Shown: positions 1 through 5,389 of the stretch, in pieces
Numbering within the stretch: position 1 is the first letter of the stretch
Layout of the letters: the number at the start of each line of letters is the position of its first letter
Source of the DNA: Caulobacteraceae bacterium
Lineage (GTDB): Bacteria; Pseudomonadota; Alphaproteobacteria; Caulobacterales; Caulobacteraceae
Direction: 5' to 3'
Assembly (NCBI GenBank): GCA_030151985.1
Contig: JASLDZ010000175.1
Coordinates: 1 to 6,485 of the forward strand
Length of the DNA: 6,485 nucleotides
The notes under the pieces: generated by a model
What the model saw: only the letters and a program-made list of their open reading frames with translations
What the model was told of the DNA's origin: nothing
Databases searched by the model: none
Position numbers and translations under genes: made by a program

Positions 1-1242
1 CAGCGCCTCGACGCCGGTCATCTGGTCGCCCTCGAACTGGGGCTGGTAGACGACGCCGATGTCGCCGGCTTCCAGCGCCGCGCGCAGGTCGGCCTCCAGG
101 CCGCGCCGGTTGCGCACCGCCTGGTCCATCTCGGTCTCGAAAAAGCAGAAGCCGTTCCGACCGTTCTCCTTCACCCGGTAGAGGGCGAGGTCCGCCTCGC
201 GCAGGAGGTCGCGCTCTCCCCGTGCGCCGCCCGCGTAGAGGCTCACCCCGACCGAGCCGGCGGTGTGCACCTGGGCTCCTGGCAGCCGCACCGGCTCGGC
301 CAAGGCGCGAAGGATGCGCTGGGCCACGGCGGCCGCGTCCTGCGCGCCGCAGCTGGGCGCCAGCACCACGAACTCGTCCCCGCCCAGCCGCGCGCAGACG
401 TCGCCGCCGCGGCAGGCGCGCTTCAGCCGCTCGGCCACCTCGCGCAGCAGGGCGTCGCCGGCCGCGTGGCCATAGGTGTCGTTGACGAACTTGAAGCGGT
501 CCAGGTCGATCAGGAGCAGCGCCACGTCCTCGCCCGAGCGGTCCGCCTGGGCCACCGCCTGATCGAGGTGCAGCATCAGCTGGCGGCGGTTCACCAGGCC
601 GGTGAGCTGGTCGTTGAACGCGAGCCGGCGCACGGCCTCCGCCTCCTGCGCCAGCTTCAGGCGCGTGCGCCGCAGTGTCCGCTCGCGGCCGTGGTTCAGG
701 ACGGCGGCGTTCAGCGCGAAGACGCTGTAGAGGACGCTGGTCGCGCCGAGCATCGCCCCCACGGCGGCGCCGCTCCGCTCTCCTGCCGCCACAGCCGCGG
801 CGGCGAACAGGCTCAGGCCCGGCACGGCGGTGACCACGGCGTAGGCGGGAGCGCGGAACGACACGGCCGAGGCGTAGAGCACCGTCCCCGCGCACCACAG
901 CACGCCGGCGACGAAGAAGCGTCCTTCGCCGCCGAACATCATCAGCGCCGGCCCCGACTCCCAGGCCACCCCCACCAGGAAGGCGCGCACTAGAAAGCCC
1001 CAGCGCGGGCCCCGGCGCAGCCGCCGGTCGGCGATCCGCGCCTTGATCGCGCGGTCCGCCTCGATCTCGAGCGCGAGCACGGCCATGAGCCAGACGCCGG
1101 CCACCCAGGACGCGACGAACGCCAGCATCGCCGCCAGGGCGATCGCCAAGCCGATCCGCATCCTGAACGTGGAGACGCTGTCGGACATCGCGAGATCCAG
1201 CGCGGGATCGACGAGGTGGCGAAGCAGGCGGCGGGACAGCAT
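1..1242 (-). CDS. Membrane-anchored GGDEF-EAL cyclic-di-GMP signalling protein (partial, 3' end outside window)
   Basis: This is a two-domain protein of cyclic-di-GMP turnover: GGDEF domains make the messenger from two GTP and EAL domains hydrolyse it. The frame is open for 414 codons from ATG at 1242 to the window edge. Residues about 30-55, 84-98, 108-125, 133-154 and 158-176 are hydrophobic, suggesting five or so membrane segments and no recognisable sensor fold. The GGDEF domain starts near residue 205 (DQLTGLVNRR at 211-220) and has the metal-binding D246 in DLDRFKFVND. It carries an intact GGDEF at 287-291 and an inhibitory I-site RxxD at 278-281, with the standard five-residue spacing. 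The EAL domain begins with VVYQPQ and is cut exactly after its EAL motif (412-414), so phosphodiesterase competence cannot be judged. The start is uncertain: no Shine-Dalgarno is obvious, an in-frame stop lies at 1267-1269, and ATG at 1188 is an alternative. It lies 35 bp after the phosphodiesterase gene, so co-transcription is plausible. Confidence 0.9.
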   Translation of the reverse strand, partial: MLSRRLLRHLVDPALDLAMSDSVSTFRMRIGLAIALAAMLAFVASWVAGVWLMAVLALEIEADRAIKARIADRRLRRGPRWGFLVRAFLVGVAWESGPALMMFGGEGRFFVAGVLWCAGTVLYASAVSFRAPAYAVVTAVPGLSLFAAAAVAAGERSGAAVGAMLGATSVLYSVFALNAAVLNHGRERTLRRTRLKLAQEAEAVRRLAFNDQLTGLVNRRQLMLHLDQAVAQADRSGEDVALLLIDLDRFKFVNDTYGHAAGDALLREVAERLKRACRGGDVCARLGGDEFVVLAPSCGAQDAAAVAQRILRALAEPVRLPGAQVHTAGSVGVSLYAGGARGERDLLREADLALYRVKENGRNGFCFFETEMDQAVRNRRGLEADLRAALEAGDIGVVYQPQFEGDQMTGVEAL

Positions 1243-1277
1243 CCCCGCATCATAGGAGAGGCGAGCTTAACGCCGGG

Positions 1278-2519
1278 TCAGCGCGGCGCGAGCATGCCCT
1301 CCACCTCCAAGATCCGGCCGTCGTTCGGCTGCGGCGCCACGCCCAGCAGGCGCGCCATCAGCGGATAGACGTCCACGTTGTCGAAGGCCGGCTGCACGTA
1401 GCCGCGCCGGAACGCCGGCCCGTGCGCGACGAACAGGGCGTCCATCAGCGGAGACGCCGGGTCGTAGCCGTGTTCGCCCGCCAGCACGCGGTGGTCGCCC
1501 GCCCGCGACAGCAGCAGCCAGCCGGGCTCCGCGATGCAGACCACCTCGGGCACGCGGGCGTTCGCGCCGTAGTGCAGCCGCGCCGGCAGGTCGCGCTTGC
1601 GCCGGCAGACGGCGTGGCCCGGTCGCCAGGCGAGCAGCCGGTCCAGCGCCGCCTCCCCGCCTTCAGGGTCGGGATCGATCCCGGCCACGGCGCCGACGGT
1701 GACGACCTTCAGCGGGCCCGCGTTCGCGTCCTCGAGGTACGCCGCCCGGTCCGCCGTCGTGGGAGCCATGCCATGGTCGGCGACGACGACCAGGTTGGCG
1801 CTCTCGGCCAGCCCCAGCCGCTTCAGCCCGGCCACGAGGCGCGCCAGGGCGGCGTCGGTTTGGGCGAGCGCGGCGTTCGTCTCGGCCGAGTCGGGGCCGT
1901 GCGTGTGCCCCTCGTGGTCGACGGCGTCGAAGTAGAGGGTCAGGAACTCCGGCCGCTTGTCCGCGGGCAGGCTCAGCCAATCGAGCAGGATGTCCACCCG
2001 CTGGTCGGGGGTGATCGCCGCGTCGAAGTGCATCCATTGGTCGGGGCGGACGCCCTGGATCGCGGCCTCCGATCCCGGCCAGAACAGCGTGCCGGTGCGC
2101 AAGCCCGCGCGCTTGGCCGTCACCCAGATCGGCGTCGCCTCGTTCCACCAGCGGGCGTCGCTGACCGCGTCATAGGTCCCCAACGTGAAGCGGTGGTCCG
2201 GCTGGAGGCGCGGGTCATCCATAATGTTGTTGACGATGCCGTGGTGGTCGGGGCGCAGGCCGGTGACGAGGGTGTAGTGGTTGGGGAAGGTCAGCGACGG
2301 GAAGGACGGGTGCATCGCCTCCGCGCGCACCCCGTCGTCGGCCAGCGCCTGCAGCGTGGGGGTGAGGCCGCGCTTCAGGTAGTCGGCGCGGAAGCCGTCG
2401 ATGGAGATGAGGATCAGCGGCGGCTTGGAGGGACGCGGCGGCGGAGTGGCCGCGGGCGCCTGGGCGGCGGCGGGGAGCGCGCAGGCCAGCGCGACGACGA
2501 GGGCGGCGAGAAAGCGCAT
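1278..2519 (-). CDS. Secreted ectonucleotide pyrophosphatase/phosphodiesterase (NPP) family protein
   Basis: The product is a 413-residue member of the alkaline phosphatase superfamily, NPP branch. These are two-zinc enzymes that cleave phosphodiester or pyrophosphate bonds in nucleotides or lipids outside the cytoplasm. Residues 1-19 form a signal peptide (MRFLAALVVALACALPAAA, probable cleavage before QA), followed by a Pro/Ala-rich linker to about residue 33. The expected active site is complete: D41 in SIDGF, nucleophile T77 and N80 in LTFPNH, D201 and H205 in DHEGH, D248 and H249 in ADHGM, and H350 in GEHGYD. The spacing closely follows the characterised Xanthomonas NPP (family knowledge). 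The frame opens further upstream to 2624, but that extension overlaps the rplQ end and hides the signal peptide. ATG at 2519 has GGAG five bases upstream. The substrate cannot be told from sequence; nucleotides, phosphodiesters or phospholipid head groups are all possible. It follows rplQ by 76 bp across a likely terminator, so it probably has its own or read-through expression. Its closeness to a c-di-GMP gene does not show that it acts on that nucleotide. Confidence 0.93.
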   Translation of the reverse strand: MRFLAALVVALACALPAAAQAPAATPPPRPSKPPLILISIDGFRADYLKRGLTPTLQALADDGVRAEAMHPSFPSLTFPNHYTLVTGLRPDHHGIVNNIMDDPRLQPDHRFTLGTYDAVSDARWWNEATPIWVTAKRAGLRTGTLFWPGSEAAIQGVRPDQWMHFDAAITPDQRVDILLDWLSLPADKRPEFLTLYFDAVDHEGHTHGPDSAETNAALAQTDAALARLVAGLKRLGLAESANLVVVADHGMAPTTADRAAYLEDANAGPLKVVTVGAVAGIDPDPEGGEAALDRLLAWRPGHAVCRRKRDLPARLHYGANARVPEVVCIAEPGWLLLSRAGDHRVLAGEHGYDPASPLMDALFVAHGPAFRRGYVQPAFDNVDVYPLMARLLGVAPQPNDGRILEVEGMLAPR

Positions 2520-2524
2520 CAAGA

Positions 2525-2528
2525 CTCC
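2525..2528 (-). promoter_or_regulatory. Ribosome binding site of the NPP-family gene (decides the start)
   Basis: On the minus strand GGAG is followed by five bases (TCTTG) and then ATG at 2519. This is an ideal Shine-Dalgarno distance. It places the start directly before a typical signal peptide, which favours it over the longer open frame beginning at 2624. Confidence 0.75.
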
Positions 2529-2530
2529 GG

Positions 2531-2567
2531 ACAAGCAGAACCCCCGGAACCTGTGCGGCGCCGGGGG
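2531..2567 (-). terminator. Probable intrinsic terminator after rplQ
   Basis: The arms at 2541-2547 and 2561-2567 form a perfect 7-bp all-GC stem (CCCCCGG/CCGGGGG) with a 13-base loop. On the minus strand it is followed by TTCTGCTTGT, a moderately U-rich tail. It sits 28 bases beyond the rplQ stop and 12 bases before the Shine-Dalgarno of the next gene, the expected place to end the alpha operon. The interrupted U tract makes efficiency uncertain, and the loop is larger than usual. If transcription reads through, the hairpin would sit in the NPP leader. Confidence 0.55.
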
Positions 2568-2595
2568 CTCAAAGGCTAGCGCAGGGACGTGACGC

Positions 2596-3018
2596 TCACT
2601 CCGCGTCGTCGTACTCGCCGCCACTGTAGACGGGGCCGGAATCCTTGCCCTTCTCGTTCACGTCGCGGTCGACGAACTCGATCACGGCCATCGGAGCGTT
2701 GTCGCCGTGGCGGTAGCCGGCCTTAAGAACGCGGATGTAGCCGCCCTGGCGCTCGGCGTAGCGGGGGCCCAGCGTCTCGAACAGCTTGCCGACCTGCTCG
2801 ATGTCGCGGACCTGGCTGATCGCTTGGCGCCGCGCGTGCAGGTCGCCGCGCTTGGCGAGCGTGACCAGCTTCTCGACCACGGGGCGGAGCTCCTTGGCCT
2901 TGGGGAGCGTGGTGGTGATCTGCTCGTGCTTGATCAGGGACGCGGCCATGTTCGCGAACATGGCGTGGCGGTGGGCCGTGGTCCGACCGAGCTTCCTGTG
3001 GGCGACGCCGTGGCGCAT
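2596..3018 (-). CDS. rplQ: 50S ribosomal protein L17
   Basis: L17 is a large-subunit protein that binds 23S rRNA near the exit of the peptide tunnel. The 140-residue product has the conserved basic N-terminus MRHGVAHRKLGRTTAHRHAM and the following helix with LIKHEQITTTLPKAKELRP (residues 28-46). It also has the core segment GGYIRVLKAGYRHGDNAP (about 92-109). The last 20 or so residues form an acidic, variable tail (VNEKGKDSG to EYDDAE), which makes it somewhat longer than the Escherichia coli protein and is usual for alphaproteobacteria. ATG at 3018 follows GAGGAG eleven to sixteen bases upstream, or GGAG eight bases upstream. It is the last gene of the alpha operon, as in most bacteria, but is separated from rpoA by an unusual 334-bp repeat-rich stretch. 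Its expression may therefore depend on read-through or on a promoter not recognisable here. Confidence 0.98.
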   Translation of the reverse strand: MRHGVAHRKLGRTTAHRHAMFANMAASLIKHEQITTTLPKAKELRPVVEKLVTLAKRGDLHARRQAISQVRDIEQVGKLFETLGPRYAERQGGYIRVLKAGYRHGDNAPMAVIEFVDRDVNEKGKDSGPVYSGGEYDDAE

Positions 3019-3055
3019 GGGGGTCTCTCCTCAGAGAAGGCGCGTATCCTGTGCG

Positions 3056-3180
3056 CCGAGCTTCACCAGGCCCCTCCGCCGCCGGCGGGGTTCAACACGA
3101 AGCGCCGGAGCCCTCCACCGCAGTGCGGCTTCGACGGGCTCGCCGGGGATAATCCCCGGAGCGGCGGCGCTATATCCTGA
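3056..3180. repeat. Palindrome-rich part of the rpoA-rplQ gap, proximal to rplQ
   Basis: No gene is supported here. The clearest structure is a 17-base palindrome at 3143-3159 (CCGGGGAT, one base, ATCCCCGG). A second short palindrome lies at 3118-3128 (CCGCA, G, TGCGG), enclosed by distant arms CGAAGC at 3098-3103 and GCTTCG at 3128-3133. GC-rich inverted segments also lie at about 3065-3110. The stretch resembles a degraded relative of the hairpin modules next to it, but I could not align it convincingly. No strong -35/-10 pair for rplQ was found. Confidence 0.5.
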
Positions 3181-3181
3181 T

Positions 3182-3342
3182 CTCCCCCATCGCAGATGGG
3201 GGAGGGCCGGCGAAGCCGGGAGGGGGCCGCTCGCGAAGCGAGCGGAACGTGTCACGCTCCCAGCGTCCGGGATGCGTGTTCCGCGCTATCGCGCGGCCCC
3301 TCCGGCCCTCCGGGCCACCTCCCCATGCGCCGCATGGGGAGG
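3182..3342. repeat. Composite inverted repeat: two three-hairpin modules (REP/BIME-like)
   Basis: Left module 3182-3248 (plus-strand orientation) contains three hairpins. A has arms 3182-3191 and 3195-3204 (CTCCCCCATC/GATGGGGGAG), B has 3207-3211 and 3215-3219 (CCGGC/GCCGG), and C has 3227-3234 and 3238-3245 (CCGCTCGC/GCGAGCGG). A G-rich spacer (GGAGGGGG) separates B and C, and the module ends GGAAC. The right module 3278-3342, read on the minus strand, repeats the order: A at 3331-3342 with 3318-3329 (12 complementary bases each side of one centre base), B at 3312-3316 with 3304-3308, a GGAGGGG spacer, C at 3291-3296 with 3281-3286, then GGAAC. Sequences differ but stems stay paired. The two copies face each other across 29 bases (3249-3277). 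Such modules are typical of short non-autonomous intergenic repeats. No transposase is present, and copy number cannot be known from one window. Confidence 0.8.
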
Positions 3343-3352
3343 ATCTCAAAAC

Positions 3353-4369
3353 TCAGATCTGGTCCTCGAACTTCTTGGCCAGGTCGTCGATGTTCTCGGG
3401 CGGCCAGTTCGGCACGTCCATGCCGAGGTGCAGGCCCATGGCCGTCAGCACCTCCTTGATCTCGTTCAGCGACTTGCGGCCGAAGTTCGGGGTCCGCAGC
3501 ATCTCGCCCTCGGTCTTCTGGATCAGGTCGCCGATGTAGACGATGTTGTCGTTCTTCAGGCAGTTGGCCGAGCGGACGCTGAGCTCCAGCTCGTCGACCT
3601 TCTTGAGCAGCGCCGGGTTGAAGGGCAGCTCGGGCTTGGCCTCGTCGGCGACGCGCTGGCGCGGCTCCTCGAAGGTGATGAAGATGTTGAGCTGGTCCTG
3701 CAGGATGCGCGAGGCGTAGGCCACCGCGTCCACCGGCGTGACCGCGCCGTTGGTCTCGATCTCGAGGATCAGCTTGTCGTAGTCCAGCGACTGGCCCTGG
3801 CGGGTGGGCTCGACACGGTAGGCGACGCGCTTCACGGGCGAGAACAGGGCGTCCACCGCGATCAGGCCGATCGGCGCGTCCTCAGGCCGCGAGCGCTCGG
3901 AGGGCACGTAGCCCTTGCCGGTGTTGACGGTGAACTCCATCCGCACCGAGGCGCCGTCGTCCAGCGTGCAGATGACGTGGTTCTTGTCGAGGATCTCGAT
4001 GTCCGAGGGGGCCTCGATCTGGCCGGCGGTGACGACGCCGGGGCCGGTCGCCTTCAGCGTCATGCGCTTGGGGCCCTCGGCGTGCATGCGCAGCGCCATC
4101 GCCTTGATGTTCAGCACGACGTCCACGACGTCCTCGCGCACGCCCTCGAGCGAGGAGAACTCGTGCACCACGCCGTCGATCTGCACGGCGGTGACGGCCG
4201 CGCCCTGCAGCGAGGAGAGCAGCACGCGGCGCAGCGCGTTGCCGAGGGTGACGCCGAAGCCGCGCTCCAGCGGCTCGGCGATCATGCGGGCCTTGCGCTG
4301 CCCGTCGCCGCCCGCCTCGATCTGCGGCTTCTCGGGACGGATCAGCTCTTGCCAGTTGCGTTCGATCAC
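3353..4369 (-). CDS. rpoA: DNA-directed RNA polymerase subunit alpha
   Basis: The alpha subunit dimerises to start RNA polymerase assembly, and its C-terminal domain contacts UP-element DNA and activators. The 338-residue product is of normal length. The N-terminal domain (about 1-235) includes AEPLERGFGVTLGNALRRVL at 31-50, the dimerisation and beta/beta'-binding region. A linker around 236-255 leads to the C-terminal domain. There ELSVRSANCLKNDNI carries R266, N269 and C270, which correspond to the Escherichia coli DNA-contact residues R265, N268 and C269. The segment GRKSLNEIKEVL (297-308) and the closing NWPPENI (321-327) are also conserved. The start is GTG at 4369, with only a weak GAGAG Shine-Dalgarno ahead of it. 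An 86-bp gap with a strong hairpin separates it from rpsK. rpsD, which lies between rpsK and rpoA in enterobacteria, is absent here, as is usual in alphaproteobacteria. The stop is followed ten bases later by the hairpin-repeat cluster. Confidence 0.99.
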   Translation of the reverse strand: MIERNWQELIRPEKPQIEAGGDGQRKARMIAEPLERGFGVTLGNALRRVLLSSLQGAAVTAVQIDGVVHEFSSLEGVREDVVDVVLNIKAMALRMHAEGPKRMTLKATGPGVVTAGQIEAPSDIEILDKNHVICTLDDGASVRMEFTVNTGKGYVPSERSRPEDAPIGLIAVDALFSPVKRVAYRVEPTRQGQSLDYDKLILEIETNGAVTPVDAVAYASRILQDQLNIFITFEEPRQRVADEAKPELPFNPALLKKVDELELSVRSANCLKNDNIVYIGDLIQKTEGEMLRTPNFGRKSLNEIKEVLTAMGLHLGMDVPNWPPENIDDLAKKFEDQI

Positions 4370-4391
4370 GGGGGTCTCTCAGAACAGGGGC

Positions 4392-4417
4392 GAGGCGCCC
4401 GCGATGACGGGCGCCTC
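4392..4417 (-). other. Strong hairpin between rpsK and rpoA
   Basis: The arms 4392-4401 and 4408-4417 (GAGGCGCCCG/CGGGCGCCTC) form a perfect 10-bp stem with a 6-base loop. It starts 38 bases after the rpsK stop and ends 22 bases before the rpoA GTG. The sequence after the stem on the minus strand is GCCCCTGTTC, so there is no U tract and a classical intrinsic terminator is unlikely. It could be an RNase processing or 3'-end stabilising structure, or a weak attenuator that sets the rpoA to ribosomal protein ratio. Which of these applies is inference. Confidence 0.6.
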
Positions 4418-4455
4418 AAGCCGGGCGGCGGGCGGAGAAGAAGGGCCGGGGCGCG

Positions 4456-4845
4456 TCAGACGCGGCGGCGCTTCGGCGGCCGGCACCCGTTATGTGGGAT
4501 CGGAGTCACGTCTCGGATAGTGGTGACGATCAGACCCGCCGCCTGCAGCGCGCGCAGCGCCGACTCGCGGCCCGAACCGGGACCGGCGACGTTGACCTCC
4601 AGCGTCTTCAGCCCGTGGTCCATCGCCTTCTTGGCGGCGTCCTCGGCGGCGACCTGCGCGGCGTAGGGCGTGGACTTGCGCGAGCCCTTGAACCCCATGG
4701 TCCCGGCGCTGGACCAGGAGATGGCGTTCCCCTGCGCGTCCGTGATCGTGATCATGGTGTTGTTGAAGCTGGCGTTCACGTGCGCGACGCCGCTCGTGAT
4801 GTTCTTGCGCTCGCGCTTCTTCACGCGCTCGGCGGGCTTGGCCAT
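4456..4845 (-). CDS. rpsK: 30S ribosomal protein S11
   Basis: S11 sits on the platform of the small subunit, lining the mRNA exit region and contacting 16S rRNA. The 129-residue product matches the family length. It shows the basic N-terminus, the signature GVAHVNASFNNTMITITD (residues 19-36), the GTMGFKGSRKSTPYAAQVAAE stretch starting at 48, VAGPGSGRESALRAL at 86-100, and the invariant C-terminal IRDVTPIPHNGCRPPKRRRV (110-129). The ATG at 4845 is 12 bases after the rpsM stop. The only Shine-Dalgarno-like sequence is AAGG overlapping that stop, so translational coupling to rpsM is likely (inference). Confidence 0.99.
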   Translation of the reverse strand: MAKPAERVKKRERKNITSGVAHVNASFNNTMITITDAQGNAISWSSAGTMGFKGSRKSTPYAAQVAAEDAAKKAMDHGLKTLEVNVAGPGSGRESALRALQAAGLIVTTIRDVTPIPHNGCRPPKRRRV

Positions 4846-4857
4846 TCGGTGCGGACC

Positions 4858-5226
4858 TTACTTCTTCTTGCCGGCGATGGGCTTGGACGGGCCCTTGCGG
4901 GTGCGGGCGTTGGTGTGGGTGCGCTGGCCGCGGACCGGCAGGCCCTTGCGGTGGCGCAGGCCGCGGTAGGACGCGAGGTCCTGCAGCCGCTTGATGTTCA
5001 TCGAGGTCTCGCGGCGCAGGTCGCCCTCGACCACGTGCTCGCGGTCGATGGTCTCGCGGATCTGCAGCACCTCGGCGTCGGTGAGCTGGTTCACGCGGCG
5101 CGCCTGGTCGATGCCGACCGTCTCCATGATCTCCTTGGCGGTGGCCGAGCCGACGCCATGGATGTACTGGAGCGCGATCTCGACGCGCTTGTTGGTCGGG
5201 ATGTTCACGCCTGCGATACGGGCCAC
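4858..5226 (-). CDS. rpsM: 30S ribosomal protein S13
   Basis: S13 lies in the head of the small subunit, contacting the P-site tRNA and forming bridges to the large subunit. The 122-residue product is of normal length. It shows the MARIAGVNIP start, the helix-hairpin-helix segment YIHGVGSATAKEI (21-33) and the RRETSMNIKRL region (71-81). The basic C-terminal tail is conserved, with GLRHRKGLPVRGQRTHTNAR at 89-108, ending PIAGKKK. The start codon is GTG at 5226, with AGGAG 11 bases upstream. It is the first gene of the alpha operon here and lies about 90 bases downstream of a strong promoter. In Escherichia coli this leader is the S4 feedback target; with rpsD absent from this cluster, that control should not be assumed. 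Confidence 0.99.
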   Translation of the reverse strand: MARIAGVNIPTNKRVEIALQYIHGVGSATAKEIMETVGIDQARRVNQLTDAEVLQIRETIDREHVVEGDLRRETSMNIKRLQDLASYRGLRHRKGLPVRGQRTHTNARTRKGPSKPIAGKKK

Positions 5227-5324
5227 GTGCTCTTAGTCTCCTGGTCGCGCTGGAACGCGGAAAGGCCCCGGACCTCGCAACATGAGGGCCGGCGCGGCGA
5301 AGCGCCCTTTCGCGGGAGCGCACG

Positions 5325-5352
5325 GTTATAGGCGGCTTCGTCGATCCGTCAA
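5325..5352 (-). promoter_or_regulatory. Housekeeping sigma promoter of the rpsM-rpsK-rpoA operon
   Basis: On the minus strand TTGACG (5352-5347) and TATAAC (5330-5325) are separated by 16 bases. Each is one mismatch from the consensus hexamer. The expected start point is about 5318, giving a GC-rich leader of about 90 bases before the rpsM GTG, with short potential stems (for example GGCGC/GCGCC). It stands in the only sizeable gap between adk and rpsM, exactly where an alpha-operon promoter is expected. A:T-rich boxes of this quality are rare in the surrounding GC-rich sequence. Confidence 0.75.
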
Positions 5353-5362
5353 TGCCGGAAGG

Positions 5363-5389
5363 AACAAAACCGCAGGCTCGTCAAGCGGT
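5363..5389 (-). terminator. Weak candidate intrinsic terminator at the adk end
   Basis: On the minus strand ACCGC (5389-5385) can pair with GCGGT (5373-5369), followed by TTTTGTT. The adk stop lies inside the 11-base loop. The five-pair stem is short, so it would at best partly end the spc-operon transcript just before the alpha-operon promoter. Confidence 0.3.

Noticed and set aside
265..993. 242-codon plus-strand open frame, and the minus-strand open frame at 990-1253
   Set aside because: Both lie in other frames of the GGDEF-EAL gene, whose continuous minus-strand frame runs from 1242 to position 1 with clear motifs.
1243..1277. Possible promoter or terminator between the NPP-family gene and the GGDEF-EAL gene
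   Set aside because: Only 35 bases are available, with no recognisable -35/-10 boxes and no hairpin with a U tract.
1422..2579. 385-codon plus-strand open frame opposite the NPP-family gene
   Set aside because: It is an antisense shadow; the minus-strand protein has a complete catalytic site and signal peptide.
2520..2624. N-terminal extension of the NPP-family protein to ATG at 2624
   Set aside because: It would overlap the end of rplQ, run through the terminator hairpin and bury the signal peptide. The ATG at 2519 has a good Shine-Dalgarno.
3031..3255. 74-codon minus-strand open frame in the rpoA-rplQ gap
   Set aside because: It lies largely over the palindromic repeats, has no recognisable domain, and reads like the spurious small proteins often annotated in such repeats.
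2786..4666. 626-codon open frame on the plus strand across rplQ, the repeat gap, rpoA and rpsK
   Set aside because: It is antisense to three certain genes. The composition is typical of a high-GC shadow frame and no domain is recognisable.
4490..5331. Long open frames on both strands over rpsM and rpsK (4492-5331 plus, 4490-5323 minus)
   Set aside because: They are Arg/Pro/Ala- or Gly/Val/His-rich shadow frames over two certain ribosomal protein genes.
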